Positions 1-10,469 of a stretch of DNA of 64,000 nucleotides are shown piece by piece. A program made the translations under genes and the position numbers. How positions within the stretch are numbered: position 1 is the first letter of the stretch; each line of letters begins with the position of its first letter. The notes beneath the pieces are model-generated. The model saw only the letters and a program-made list of their open reading frames with translations. It was not told the DNA's origin and made no database searches. Location: assembly GCA_947561395.2 (NCBI GenBank), contig OX387187.1, positions 41,335,829 to 41,399,828 of the forward strand. Reading direction: 5' to 3'. This stretch comes from Buxus sempervirens (Eukaryota > Streptophyta > Magnoliopsida > Buxales > Buxaceae).

Positions 1-928
1 ATTCATGGTTTATTCTCTTGTTTATTGGATAGTTTTGAAAGAGGATACTTTGTCCCTTTGTTATTCAGAATCATATGCTGCTATTACATACACTTTATAT
101 ACCTTCAACTTTTTTATGTTTTTAAATTTCTGTAACGAGGTTGTCTTATTTATGCTTGAATATTCATGATTGTATTTTATTGATTGGTTGAAACTGAAAG
201 TTAGGTCGCCATTATCTTTGGGTAGATCTATTTCTTACTATGTCTCAAATGCAATTGAATATTATTGATCCTTATGTCATTTTAATGTTATAATGTCTTT
301 CTGGTAATTGCTCATTATAATGATCCTTCCTTTCTATTGGTTTTTTCTGTACCCTGCATCAAGTTGAATATTATAGAGCTGTTTTTTCTCCCTAGGTTAG
401 AAGGGGAAGATTTGGTTAAGGCTTTTTAATTTCTTGTCCTAATACCTCCAAGCTAAAACTCTTGTTAAAGCTGATTCACAATTCAACGTCAAAAATTCCT
501 ATTAACCTGGCTAATTATTCCATCATTTCACTATACCATTCACACTGCTGGGGAATGTTTTGAATTGATTTCTGAAGAGAGCTGTGGAAATAAGTGTAAT
601 CTCAACTTTTACGTTAGATAGGCACCATCCTATTTCCATTCTTCAGTTTGTGGATGGAAATATTATGTTCTTAGAGGCTGATGAGGTACAAGTTTGAATG
701 AGATGTATTTTGAGATGCTTTTAGATGGTGTTCTTGATGTGTTAGCATGCAGTGTGGGTGAGCTCTCTCTTAGATATGTGGCTCTGCCCTTAGGTGATAG
801 CCCTTGGAGTTTGAAATTTTGTCACTTCCAAAATAGTTTCCTCATTCTTTTAAAATCATTCTCATTGCTTGTTTAAAAATATCCAATGAAATCTCATGAT
901 AAACCTTTTAATTTTCTCCTGTAAGCAG
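1..928 (+). other. Intron of the AGC kinase gene (3' part)
   Basis: No supported coding sequence is seen. The stretch is T-rich on the + strand and ends in a polypyrimidine run and an AG (CCTGTAAGCAG, ending at 928) directly before kinase codons, so I read it as an intron whose 5' exon lies left of the window. A 60-codon open frame at 694-876 resembles no kinase lobe and is treated as chance. Confidence 0.7.
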
Positions 929-1808
929 GTTTTACGCTGCAGAGGTGCTGTTGGCACTTGAGTACCTCCACATGCTTGGAGTTGTCTACAGGGACCTGAA
1001 GCCAGAGAATGTTCTTGTTCGTGATGACGGGCATATAATGCTGTCAGATTTTGACCTTTCTCTCAGATGTGCATTCTCACCCACACTGATAAAAACCTCA
1101 TTCCCCTCCAATCCTTCAAAACAAGCTTCAGGCAGTTCATTCTGTGTCCAGCCTGCCTGCATTGAACCCTCATCAGCTTGTATCCAACCATCATGCTTTA
1201 TCCCACGGATCTTTCCACCCAAGAGCAAGAAAAGAACCCAAAAGTCCCCGGCCGTTCTTAGGATTCCAGCCAGTGCATTGCCTGAGCTTGTAGTGGAGCC
1301 TACAGCAGCACGTTCAATGTCATTTGTTGGAACCCATGAATACCTGGCCCCTGAGATCATCAAAGGAGAAGGCCATGGCAGCGCCGTGGACTGGTGGACA
1401 TTCGGTATCTTCTTGCATGAGCTACTGTATGGCAAGACCCCATTTAAAGGCTCAGGCAATCGGGCAACATTGTTCAATGTAGTGGGGCAGCAGCTTAGAT
1501 TTCCGGATTCGCCGGCAACTAGTAATCCAAGCAAGGATCTCGTCCGAAGTTTGTTGGTAAAGGAGCCTCAGCATCGTCTTGGCGTGAAGAGGGGAGCTGC
1601 CGAGATAAAGCAGCACCCTTTCTTTGAAGGTGTGAATTGGGCACTAATAAGATGCAGCACACCACCTGAGGTGCCAAGGCCTGTAGAGATGGAGCCACCT
1701 GGGAAGCTTGGGGTTGTTGATCCTGTTGGGATGGGCAGCAACAATAAGAAGATGGTCGGAACAGACATGAAGTCTGGGGGCAATTATTTGGACTTCGAGT
1801 TCTTTTAG
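929..1808 (+). CDS. AGC-family (AGCVIII, D6PK-like) Ser/Thr protein kinase, 3' exon
   Basis: Last exon of a plant AGC kinase; the N-lobe exon lies outside the window. About 292 residues are visible, starting [15 protein letters not shown]. The catalytic loop YRDLKPEN is near residue 20. The metal-binding motif is DFD rather than DFG, the hallmark of plant AGCVIII kinases. A long Ser/Pro/Lys-rich insertion of about 75 residues separates it from the activation segment [29 protein letters not shown] follows, and the protein ends in DFEFF, a hydrophobic FxxF-type motif used in this family for PDK1 docking. Close relatives phosphorylate PIN auxin exporters at the plasma membrane; that role is inferred from the family. 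The exon begins one base before a TTT codon, which fits a split Arg codon. It converges on the MADS gene. The exact subfamily (D6PK, KIPK or PK5-like) is not settled. Confidence 0.9.
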
Positions 1809-2494
1809 TTTCTCATTAAGGTAATTGTTTGTATTACTATCCCTTCTTAATATTAAAACTTTCATTTGTTGCTCTTTTCTATAGCATTTCAGCATCATAC
1901 TGCTCTGACCTTTGCAGATCATTCGTCCCAGGTTACCACTCACCGGTTTGGATTTAAAACAAAACCCGAATCGATTTTATATAGCATAAACCAAAAACTG
2001 AACCCAAAAAACCATCCATGGTTCGGTTTTTCCGGTTTTTAACCAAAATAGCCGAACTTCCAAAGATATATAAGATTGTATTGGAAGGTCTCCCTTTGAA
2101 ACCATTAGCCCTTAACAACATGGTAGCTAGATTAGCAGCTGACATGCTCATTGGTTCATTCATTCTGAATCTTTATAGAACCTACATCACATAAAATCAG
2201 AGTCCTTACAACAAAAACACAGAATTGAATCCTAAGGCTCTCTTTGTATGTTCTTAATCCCAGAAACTTAGCTAAATAATAACGTAATAATGTTGGAGTA
2301 AATAAATGTGCAAGATGCAGTGATAGACCTGAAAACATTGGTTTTCATGGCAATGTATCTTCTAGTAAGAAACAGAGGGACAAATAGTGAAAAACTCTTC
2401 TACCTGAAATTATTCAAAATCCTGTGCTCCTGTGGAAAGTCACTTTCATGATCAATAAAGAATAAAAAATCAAAATCAAATCAGTAGAAATCTG
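1809..2494. other. Convergent intergenic region with a degenerate AACCG-rich repeat
   Basis: This holds the 3' flanks of the kinase (+) and the MADS gene (-). About 1940-2060 is rich in GGTTTGG/CCGGTTTT and AACCGAAC-like motifs, the composition of the hAT-like repeats found elsewhere in the window, but no clean ends can be defined. Nothing else is seen. Confidence 0.5.
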
Positions 2495-3487
2495 CTAGCA
2501 TCCCTCCCTCTTAAGCTTCATCTGAAGATCTTGCATATTGTAAAACTCGTTCACTTGAGACTCATGAATCTGTGAAGTTCTGGGCAAACATGGCAGCATT
2601 GGTTGCATATTTGGACTATAATAATAGTGCGGCAACGATCTGGGAGCATTGAATTCCGCATTCTCATGTGTCCCGTAAGTCGAATTGTAGCTAAACGGAC
2701 TCCTTAATGGCGGATTATGGAGGTTGCTTGTACATCCATCAATGAACTGCTGAGAGCAATCTGTATAGTTCATCATATTCAATGGAGCTATCATTGGGGT
2801 TGAATCAAACAGAAGGCTCTGCTCATTTGGGTATTCTGCCAGAAGCTTGTGATCTAATGGTTTCACATGAGTCATTGGTTGATGCTGCACCAGATCCAGT
2901 CCCATGCTCCTCTGATAAAAATTCGACCCATTATAACAAGAAGAAGAAGAATGGTTATAACTGGATACTGGAATGGTGTAATCAATGATTCCTGTTACGT
3001 CCTCTAAGTAACTCTGCTTCCCCTTCACCAATTCAATCTCCAAATTTACTGCTTCAAGCTTGCGCTCCAGTGCAGCTGCAAGTTCTATCAATTGATCATC
3101 AGAGAACTCATCGAGACGATCATCCCAAGAAGGATACTCGGACTCATCATTCTGTCGCCGCAGTTTACCAAGCACATCCTCGGTCTTCTTCTTCCTGTCC
3201 TCAAAAAAGTCAGAGAGATCAATGCTTCGCCTCCCACGTTCCTCCTTGCTGTGTTCTTTGTACCTTGTGATAATTCTTCTAACTTCCTCCAAGTCTTCAG
3301 GCCATATCTCCACTTCAATTGGATGATCGCCCTGTTTATGTCCATAAATAATCATACACGTATCCACCCCACATAATGTAGAAAACTCATAGCTCTTTTT
3401 CTTCAATCCCTTCTTTCGTTTCTGAAACGTTAAGTGCCGTGATTTCTCTTTGCTTATGAACTCCAGGTTGAGTTTTGCGCGACCCAT
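2495..3487 (-). CDS. Type I (M-type) MADS-box transcription factor
   Basis: An intronless 330-codon gene. It starts MGRAKLNLEFISKEKSRHLT, followed by FQKRKKGLKKKSYEFSTLCG and then CMIIYG: a complete MADS domain at about residues 1-60 for DNA binding and dimerisation. No K domain follows. Instead there is an acidic/basic, helix-prone stretch (about 75-160, including KKKTEDVLGKLRRQ and LIELAAALERKLEAVNLEIE) and a long Asn/Ser/Tyr/Pro-rich tail. The single exon and missing K domain point to type I; the sequence resembles the AGL80/AGL82 sort, but I cannot fix the Mα/Mβ/Mγ class. Type I genes typically act in the female gametophyte and endosperm; that role is inferred. The start is the first ATG and coincides with the MADS-domain N-terminus. 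A possible 5'-leader splice site lies just upstream on the - strand. Confidence 0.92.
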   Translation of the reverse strand: MGRAKLNLEFISKEKSRHLTFQKRKKGLKKKSYEFSTLCGVDTCMIIYGHKQGDHPIEVEIWPEDLEEVRRIITRYKEHSKEERGRRSIDLSDFFEDRKKKTEDVLGKLRRQNDESEYPSWDDRLDEFSDDQLIELAAALERKLEAVNLEIELVKGKQSYLEDVTGIIDYTIPVSSYNHSSSSCYNGSNFYQRSMGLDLVQHQPMTHVKPLDHKLLAEYPNEQSLLFDSTPMIAPLNMMNYTDCSQQFIDGCTSNLHNPPLRSPFSYNSTYGTHENAEFNAPRSLPHYYYSPNMQPMLPCLPRTSQIHESQVNEFYNMQDLQMKLKREGC

Positions 3488-4257
3488 GTATGGATTCTAA
3501 CACTGCAGTCTGCAGATAAGAATACCTGTTGAACAAATCAAGCATAACAAGGAAAAGAATGAGATTAAAAACATGAATTAATCCACTTATTATTTCATAA
3601 CAGCAAAACCTTCACAAGGACATAGATTAATCTCTTACAAAGAATATACAGATTTATCACACTCCCTCTAACCTTAGAAATCAGAACAGGGGAAGTTTGC
3701 CCTGTTACGATTGCTCGTATGAACAAATCGCTCAGATGACTATTTCTCTCTATAAATCTCTAAACCTGAACAGTTAACAACCCCACTTGACAAATCATAT
3801 CGAAGAGAGCCTTCGCCGTAGAGTTGAAGAAGAATAGCTTTTCGCTGAGCTTTGGATTTGAGACGAAAAGGAAAGGGTAGGGTTTGTTTGTCATATTACT
3901 CTAGTAAAAATGCCATAATAGCCTTAGCATGTTTTAAAATTCCAATCATATCCTCATTTTTAATCGGATCCGGATTTTAAACGGACGGATACAGCCCAGT
4001 TCAAATCCGAATCCGTTTATAAACAGATTCATTTGTTAGATCCATATTCGATCCAACGGATATTTTTAACGGTAAAAAATCCGATTAAATTGAATAGATT
4101 TAATCGGAACAGGCGGTAATCGGATCAAGATCCGATCCATTGACAGCCCTGCGACTCTGGACCGGTCTCTTGAGGGTTAAGGGGTAATTTAATCTTTTTA
4201 TCTTCTATTACATGCAATAACTTGGCCAACGAAGATGTTGTATGTTCTGAGGTTAAG
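3488..4257. other. Upstream region of the MADS gene, with a hAT-type remnant
   Basis: 3488-3900 is the leader/promoter side of the MADS gene (which reads leftward). About 3950-4152 is rich in alternating AATCCGGATT-like words and ends in CCATTGACAGCCCTG, an inverted version of the hAT-type terminus seen at 4266. Its other end is not recognisable. Confidence 0.5.
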
Positions 4258-4265
4258 GTCTCACG

Positions 4266-4805
4266 TAGGGCTGGCAATGGGTCGGATATATATCCGAATC
4301 CGATCCGAAAATCTCGAATTCGGATATGAGATATAAATCTGTGGTTCGAATACGGATATTTGATTTTGGATCTGATTGAATTCAGATCTAAATTTGAATA
4401 TGTCTATATTCTATCCGAATAGGATCCGAACCGAAATCAACATATACTTTTCATTAAACCTTTGGTAAATTTTGTATAAACCATGGTTAAATCATCCTTA
4501 CTCATGTCTTGCTTTAATATTTATATGGCTCATTAGTTTTGATAGTTAAAATTTGCTTTAATAGTTAAACTTGACTTTTAAGTTTTAAGTTCAAATCCGA
4601 TTTAATTCGGATTGAATTTGAATTTTGGTTACTTATTCGGTCGAATTTCGAATTCGGATACAGTATATAAATCCGGTTTCGAATTCAGATTCATGCATAA
4701 AAGATTTGTCGGATTTCGGATTGAATTTGAATATTGGATTTTTATTTTCGGTTCTGATTCGGATCATGGTAGATCCATACCATATTCGACCCATTGCCAG
4801 TCTTA
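4266..4805. mobile_element. Non-autonomous hAT-type element (540 bp)
   Basis: The 5' end TAGGGCTGGCAATGGGTCG and the 3' end CGACCCATTGCCAGTCTTA form imperfect terminal inverted repeats. The flanks are GTCTCACG (4258-4265) and GTTTCACG (4806-4813), an 8-bp target duplication with one mismatch. TIRs starting YAGRG with 8-bp duplications are diagnostic of hAT elements. The interior is made of CGGATT/AATCCG words and has no transposase. The two short open frames over 4612-4840 are by-products of this composition. Confidence 0.85.
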
Positions 4806-4813
4806 GTTTCACG

Positions 4814-5518
4814 CAGAGGTGGCAGTGGGTCGGGTTGTAAATGGGTTGAGCCTTGAATGTGTAGGGCTCGGTTCAATCGTATACTATATATATATACATA
4901 TATACATACTAGTCACGTAGAGGGAGGGAATAGTTCTCTAATTATCCAGATTTTAAACGAATAAATAGAGTTTTGACTATTTTAGCCCTATATTAATTAT
5001 GCCTTATCAATTAACAATAAGAGCTTTTTAAGAAAGTCGTGCATAGTTGTTACACATATAATTACTGTACATATGAAAAAAGAAAGACTTATAAAAAAAG
5101 AGGTAGAAGGAGAAGAACAGTTTTACAACTGATTATTATGTTTATAAAAAATTGAGACAGTTTTGACTATTATATCCTTTTATTAATGAATCTTCACAAT
5201 AATGCCAAAGATATTCCAAATAAGAAGGAAGCTAGGTGAGGCCAAGAGACATAGCATGAAGGGCAGTACAGGGATGAACCAGCGTGAAAAGCCATCACCA
5301 GCTAAAGGAGAAGAGAAAGCAAGATTAGTTGGAGAAGCCTGTGGAATCATTGTGCAGGACACTCTTACGTTTTGGTGAACATGAATCGGATTATGATGTA
5401 TATTTATAGCATAATAATCTAACACAATTTTAATTGGACAATGATTTCTAATTGGACATTAATTCTCATTGGACAAGGATATTCGTTTTACCCAGTTTTA
5501 GTTTTCTGGAAATCTAAG
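4814..5518. other. Intergenic, no gene seen
   Basis: About 4814-4900 starts with a fragment (GGTGGCAGTGGGTCGGG...GGGTTGAGCC) that recurs near 18785, 28350 and 44715, a truncated repeat related to the hAT family. The rest is AT-rich with no supported coding frame. Confidence 0.5.
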
Positions 5519-5909
5519 CAAAATTAATTTTTAGTGGTACTTTATCAAATTATTTAAGATTTAATTAGCAAAGTTTTGAGCTTTAACTTTTAGTATACAT
5601 TTATCAAAATAATTAATTTTTAGTGCTATTTCATTGTTATACGTAAATTCTTCCAAAAATACCCTTATACAACTTACTTCCGGGACTTGTACAAGCAATA
5701 AAATGACTTGTACAAGTCAATAAATTCGCTTGTACAAGTCATTTGGATGAGTGATATAAGGGTATTTTTGGAATATCGGATTTGTAATAGTAAAATGACA
5801 CTAAAAAGTAATTATTTTGATAAAGGTGCACGAAAAGTTAAAACTCAAAATTTTGCTGATTAAATCTTAAATAATTTGATAAAACACCATTAAAAATTAA
5901 TTTTCTTAG
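5519..5909. mobile_element. Foldback MITE, degenerate relative of the element at 45183
   Basis: The left arm (AAAATTAATTTTTAGTGGTA...) is repeated inverted at the right end (...CATTAAAAATTAATTTTC). The arms are about 140 bp. The middle carries several copies of the palindromic word TTGTACAAG. No convincing target duplication remains. Ends are approximate. Confidence 0.7.
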
Positions 5910-7006
5910 TTAATTTTATTGATGCTTTCAGACATTTAAAGCTTCCGAACTGATGGTGGGATTCAAATAAAAATATAATTAATTTGACCAAATAGGACAA
6001 GATGGTATATCGTTGGTAATAAGCCAAGTATCAATACAAACTATGTGAAATATGTATTTGCATTTATGAAGAACTCTCTTCCTTAGTAAAACCAAATGCT
6101 AAAACCCAAAACTGAATTAAAATCAATTTGTGGGTTTGACCGATCCAAGTTATAAACTCGTGCCAGTGATGCTTGGCGATGATGAATAATGTTTTCCTTT
6201 TTTTTTGTTTGAAGTAATATTATTTCACTTCCAAAAAGAATAAAATTAAAATAATCCTAGAATGGGAAATAAAAAAAGTAACAATAGAAAATAAAAGTTT
6301 TTTTTTTCTTTCAATTTAAGCTCTGAAGAAAGTTTTAGTTTTTAAGTTAACTCTTTCCATCACAAATAATCCTGGAACGAACGTCTGTTCCGGGGAAAAT
6401 TGGTTTTTGGTAATGCTTTTTAAAAGAAGTCATTTGTGAACAGTAAAGTGATTTTTGTGCTCAGTTATTCTAAAAAGTATCACTGCTTTCGAATTATACA
6501 AGAATTAGGTAACTAAATCTGAATTATTTCTAAAAAGTATAACTAAAAACTAATTTCCCCATTTAAATACCTGAGACAGTGAGACTGTGATTCAAGCCCG
6601 AAGTTAGGCGACTCCCCAGGCTTGAGGGGGTGGGCCGTAGACATCGGCCCAGCCCACCCAAAAAAAAAAAAAAACAAAACAGAAAAACAATCCTCAAAAT
6701 ATGATTTTACCTGCTCAACTAGATTTCTTCGTCTGTAATAGATTTCTTTCCTGCACCAACGAGTCTCACATATAAACTCTTTCTCGAATTTCTGAATTTA
6801 TAGATCAAAATATTCAGTTTCCAAACTAAACTTCGTACCGCGCAAGTTTCTTCCATCCTTTGATCCTCTTTCCACCCAAACATATAGCTATGATCATTGA
6901 GAAGATTTCTGTTTATTCTTCGGGAATCCAAACCTTCAGTCTTCAGGTTCTTCTTTTCCCAAGAGTTGGGAGCCTCTTTTTTTCTTTGTTTGTGATATTT
7001 CTACAG
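5910..7006. other. Start of RAV unit 1 (non-coding)
   Basis: From about 6400 the sequence matches upstream blocks of other units (near 14735, 20420 and 29560: TTTTAAAAGAA.TCATTTGTGA). The 6700-6960 part matches 51690-51960 in the last unit, so units 1 and 7 share an upstream type. Nothing recognisable as coding is present. Confidence 0.55.
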
Positions 7007-7082
7007 GGTTTACTACTAAAATCTGGCTGGCTGGGTACAGTTCCTTAGATTGTGTGGAAATTGCTTCCTGCATTGTCACCAG
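7007..7082 (+). other. Exon-like block of the RAV unit (candidate 5'-UTR exon)
   Basis: A 76-nt block lies between a good acceptor (TTTCTACAG, ending at 7006) and a donor (CAG|GTATTT). It recurs at 14970-15020, 29812-29864, 46472-46525 and 52030-52105. Each unit also keeps a CAG or GAG a few bases before the RAV start codon. Splicing the two would give a non-coding 5' leader; in the copies checked (units 2 and 7) the frame leading into the RAV ATG is closed by a stop. Confidence 0.45.
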
Positions 7083-8561
7083 GTATTTTTGGAATAATTC
7101 CTCTTCGCCGTAAAAACACATTTATTTGTGCTCTTTTCTTTGTTTATCTATGCATGATAGCTTGCCCTTTAATGACCCAAGTCATGTACCCATCAAACAA
7201 CTTGTATGAATTGATAGTATATTTGTATCTATTTGAGAATTCACTGGCCTTGTATGTGTGTGTTTGTTTGATTGAGAGAGGGTTGTTTGAATACAAGCAT
7301 TGTTACTGCATGATACCAACTTCTTTAATAAATAACCTGTTCAAGTGGGTGAAAGTATATTAAATTTTATGTGCTTAATCATGTCAATGAGGGTAATATC
7401 AAGCCTTCATGATTATTGAATAAGTTCATGTAGGCTGACAAGAAAAGAAATTCCTAGTTTAAATAAGAGAACATATCTTTCCTTTAGAATGCCAGTTTTG
7501 AGATAATTCTTCAATAAATCATAGATTGGATTAAGCTCTAGATTTGAGTTTAAAAGTTCATTGAATTCATTAGAATTCCTAAACAGCAAAATGTGAAGTA
7601 CAGTAAGGCAGGAAAATTCAACTATCCCTTAAGAAGAAAAGGAGAACAATGTATCATTCAAGCAAGATCAACTGTTTGATGATGTTTAATCCATAAACAG
7701 AGGGCTTATAGCAAAAAATCAACAAGAAAATACACTGAACCACAATTACAAAGGCGTAAAAAATTCTCAACCCAAAACCCAATAAATAGAGATTCTGTTA
7801 GCAGTTTTCTTGCCTTTTTTTTTTGTTTGTCATGGGAGTACTTCATTTGATTTATGAACATGTCTAAATGGCTAAAACACCAGTAGCAGAGCCGGTGCCT
7901 GATGGATTCAGCTATAACAAACAGAAAAAGTTATACAGGAATCAGATTATTAGAAAACTAAATTTTTAGCTGCAATTCAGCTCAATATTTAAATTCTATC
8001 CTGCATCACATAAATAATTACCAAGTTTAGGTAAACCATTAGTACCATCACAGAAAAGGCCGGAGTGGCCCAATGTAGATTCCTAATCCTCTCTCATATT
8101 ATATCAGGAAATACTTTTGCCTTTCTGAGGCTTCTCTATCTGAAAAAAAAAAAAAAATCTACTTCTCTATAAGCATCAGTTAACAGCACCATAAACATCA
8201 ATCTGACCAAAATTTTTAGTTATAAAGTTAAGATGAGATATATGCTCGCAACATAGCGCAATGATACAGCATCCGCAAGGGTGGAGTGATGCCACAAAGG
8301 ATGTAGCTGCTAGCTGTGCTTTGAAGCCCATCTTTGAGGCCTTTCTATTGGAAAGCCTTCTGATAACAACAAAGTAGTGAACCCCGTAAAGAAAATGAAC
8401 TGTGAGATATAATTCATATTTAAACTCGCTTTCCTTTTTTCGATATTATTCGAATCTTTAGTAATCTTTTCTCTCCTGGCCGGATTAATAAGTTACTAAA
8501 ATTATCTCCTGTATTTAATCATATCCCTTATATGGCATTCCCTCAATTTTTCAGTGTGGCT
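7083..8561. other. Upstream region of RAV unit 1
   Basis: Non-coding sequence conserved between units (compare 21020-22140, 30120-31590 and 47000-47660). It is either the 5'-UTR intron or the promoter of the gene at 8673. No coding frame is conserved. Confidence 0.5.
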
Positions 8562-8568
8562 TATAAAT
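8562..8568 (+). promoter_or_regulatory. Candidate TATA box of RAV-like gene 1
   Basis: TATAAAT, 111 bp before the start codon. The same motif stands at the same place in units 2, 3, 4 and 7. It has become CATAAAT in units 5 and 6, and TACAAAT in the dead copy near 11642. Confidence 0.5.
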
Positions 8569-8672
8569 GGGCATCATCTGAGCTTCTGATGTATATCTCA
8601 TTTCCAATGTCTTTTTCTTACTTTCTTACCTTCTCACTGTCTTTGTTGGAAATGTTTCTCTTCAGGAACTAT

Positions 8673-9650
8673 ATGGAAGAGGATCTGGTCAGGACAACAC
8701 TAGACTTTGGCATGGATGCGATCGCAGGAGGATCGGATTCAAACAGCAGCAATAATCCAAGCCTACTGAATATGAGGCCCATGGTGGACACAACAGCATC
8801 TTCGCCAAGATTCAGAGGGGTAGCGCTGCAACAAAATGGTAGGTGGAGAGCACAAATCTATGCAAACCACCAACAAATATGGCTAGGGACTTTCAGAACA
8901 GAGAAGGAAGCCGCAATGGCCTATGATAGTGCAGCCATCATGTTTCGAAGAGGAGATGGCCACCGCAACTTCCCATGGACTGATCTCACCATCCTAGAAC
9001 CTAATTTCCAAGATCTTCACACCATGGAAGCGATCCTGAACATGATCAAAGACGGCTCCTACCAATCCAAGTTCATTGATTTCTTAGGGAGCCAATCAAT
9101 GGTGACAGCAGGAAATGAAGCGCGTATCGGATTAAATTATCAAGTGATCTTATGTGATCAGCTTTTTCACAAGGTATTGACGCCAAGCGATGTCGGTAAA
9201 CTCAATAGGCTTGTAATACCAAAGAAACATGCTGTTACATACTTTCCTCTAGTACCTAATATGAATGCAGGAGGAGCTGAAGACATGGGTACGGTGGAAT
9301 CAATGGAGATAACATTCTTTGATAGGCATCTTAAGTTATGGAATTTCAGGTACTGTTATTGGAAGACTAGCCAAAGTTTTGTGGTTACGAAAGGCTGGAA
9401 TCGCTTTGTGAAGGAGAAGGGATTGAAGACAAATGATGTTATTAACTTTTATAGATGTGAATACAGGGATGAGCTTAGAGAGAAAAGAGTGTTTTACATG
9501 ATAGATGTGTGCTATAAAAATGGTGATTTTGCAGGTGGAATGATGGAACAACCCCTTGATTGGAGAAGAGACAGTGAAGATGGGTTAGAAGGGGAAAGGA
9601 AGAAAGAGGAGGAGAAGGGGTTTAGATTGTTTGGTGTAAAAATCAACTAG
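8673..9650 (+). CDS. RAV-like AP2/B3 transcription factor, copy 1
   Basis: An intronless 325-codon gene. Residues about 44-101 form an AP2 domain ([32 protein letters not shown]). A linker ends in [15 protein letters not shown], a RAV feature. About 164-275 form a B3 domain ([37 protein letters not shown]). The tail is acidic/basic and ends [16 protein letters not shown] is the known repression motif of RAV/B3 proteins. RAV proteins are nuclear; AP2 and B3 bind two short DNA motifs, and family members such as TEM1/RAV1 repress flowering and growth genes. I take the ATG at 8673 because it aligns with all other copies. An in-frame ATG at 8532 would add 47 residues, but that stretch overlaps the TATA motif and is not open in the other copies. 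RIGLNYQVILCDQ groups it with copies 5 and 6. Confidence 0.88.
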   Translation: MEEDLVRTTLDFGMDAIAGGSDSNSSNNPSLLNMRPMVDTTASSPRFRGVALQQNGRWRAQIYANHQQIWLGTFRTEKEAAMAYDSAAIMFRRGDGHRNFPWTDLTILEPNFQDLHTMEAILNMIKDGSYQSKFIDFLGSQSMVTAGNEARIGLNYQVILCDQLFHKVLTPSDVGKLNRLVIPKKHAVTYFPLVPNMNAGGAEDMGTVESMEITFFDRHLKLWNFRYCYWKTSQSFVVTKGWNRFVKEKGLKTNDVINFYRCEYRDELREKRVFYMIDVCYKNGDFAGGMMEQPLDWRRDSEDGLEGERKKEEEKGFRLFGVKIN

Positions 9651-10469
9651 CAGAGACATTGAGAGGATAGACTGGTTTAGGCTTTCTGAAGAGGTCCAAA
9701 ATTTAATGGTTTATTGTTTGTTTTTAATCAAATGCCAAAAATAGAAGGAAGAACTCAATTATGATCTGGTTTGAAACTTCTTTGCTTCTTACCCTTGTCC
9801 CTTTGTAACAAATTATATGTAATTTCTACTGTCTATGCAACTTTCAAACCCCATTTTAGCAAAGCCGTTAATATTTATTTGGATACCAAATTGGCCAACT
9901 AAATTTAAGCGTAAAATGGTGCAATGCTCATACTTGCCAGTATAATTCACTGCAATAGAAAACAAAATATGGGAGATGACTATAAAAGAGTACCATCAGC
10001 TAATATACATCTTGCTGAAGTAGAGCCTCTAGAGATATGTACCTTTAGGCCTTTTTTATTTTACAAAGTGGATTGCTCTCAAGGCCAAACCCATGTTATC
10101 ATGATGGCAGTCCAATAGCATCACACCAAGTGTTAAGGGATACATACACTAGTGAATTATTTTTATATGTTAAAATTATTATTTCTATATAAAAAATATA
10201 TAATTAATGAATATTATTAATTTATATATTGTATTTCAAAAACTATATTTTATGAAATCCATAACATAATTGAGTCAACCCCAACTGGTCCTGTTACCAA
10301 CTCAATAGGACAGGTTAGGATTTGGTATTGGCTAAACACTTGACGGGGCGGGTTTGGGCTTATGGAAACCCACGGGTTTGGGTCTACGATAACCCGCAAT
10401 TCCGTCCCCTGTTCCGATCCCTTTGCCATTAAATAGAAACAATCATTTATTATTATTTTATTACGACTC
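9651..10469. other. 3' flank of RAV copy 1
   Basis: The first 250 bp resemble the 3' flanks of the other copies (AGGTCCAAAATTTAATGGTTTATTG). The next part resembles 54280-54460. Around 10130-10440 is unmatched AT-rich sequence followed by a short CCCAACTGG/GGGTTTGGG repeat-like part. No gene is seen. Confidence 0.5.

Noticed and set aside
986..1534. 182-codon open frame opposite the kinase exon
   Set aside because: It is antisense to a strongly conserved kinase domain and shows no family features of its own.
4612..4840. Two overlapping frames with repeated FGSDSDHG-like words
   Set aside because: They lie in the CGGATT-rich interior of a hAT-type element; composition explains them.
8532..8672. 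N-terminal extension of RAV copy 1 (MAFPQFFSVAYKW...)
   Set aside because: The same DNA is present before all copies but is not open into the gene in the others, and it contains the TATAAAT motif. The ATG at 8673 is the shared start.
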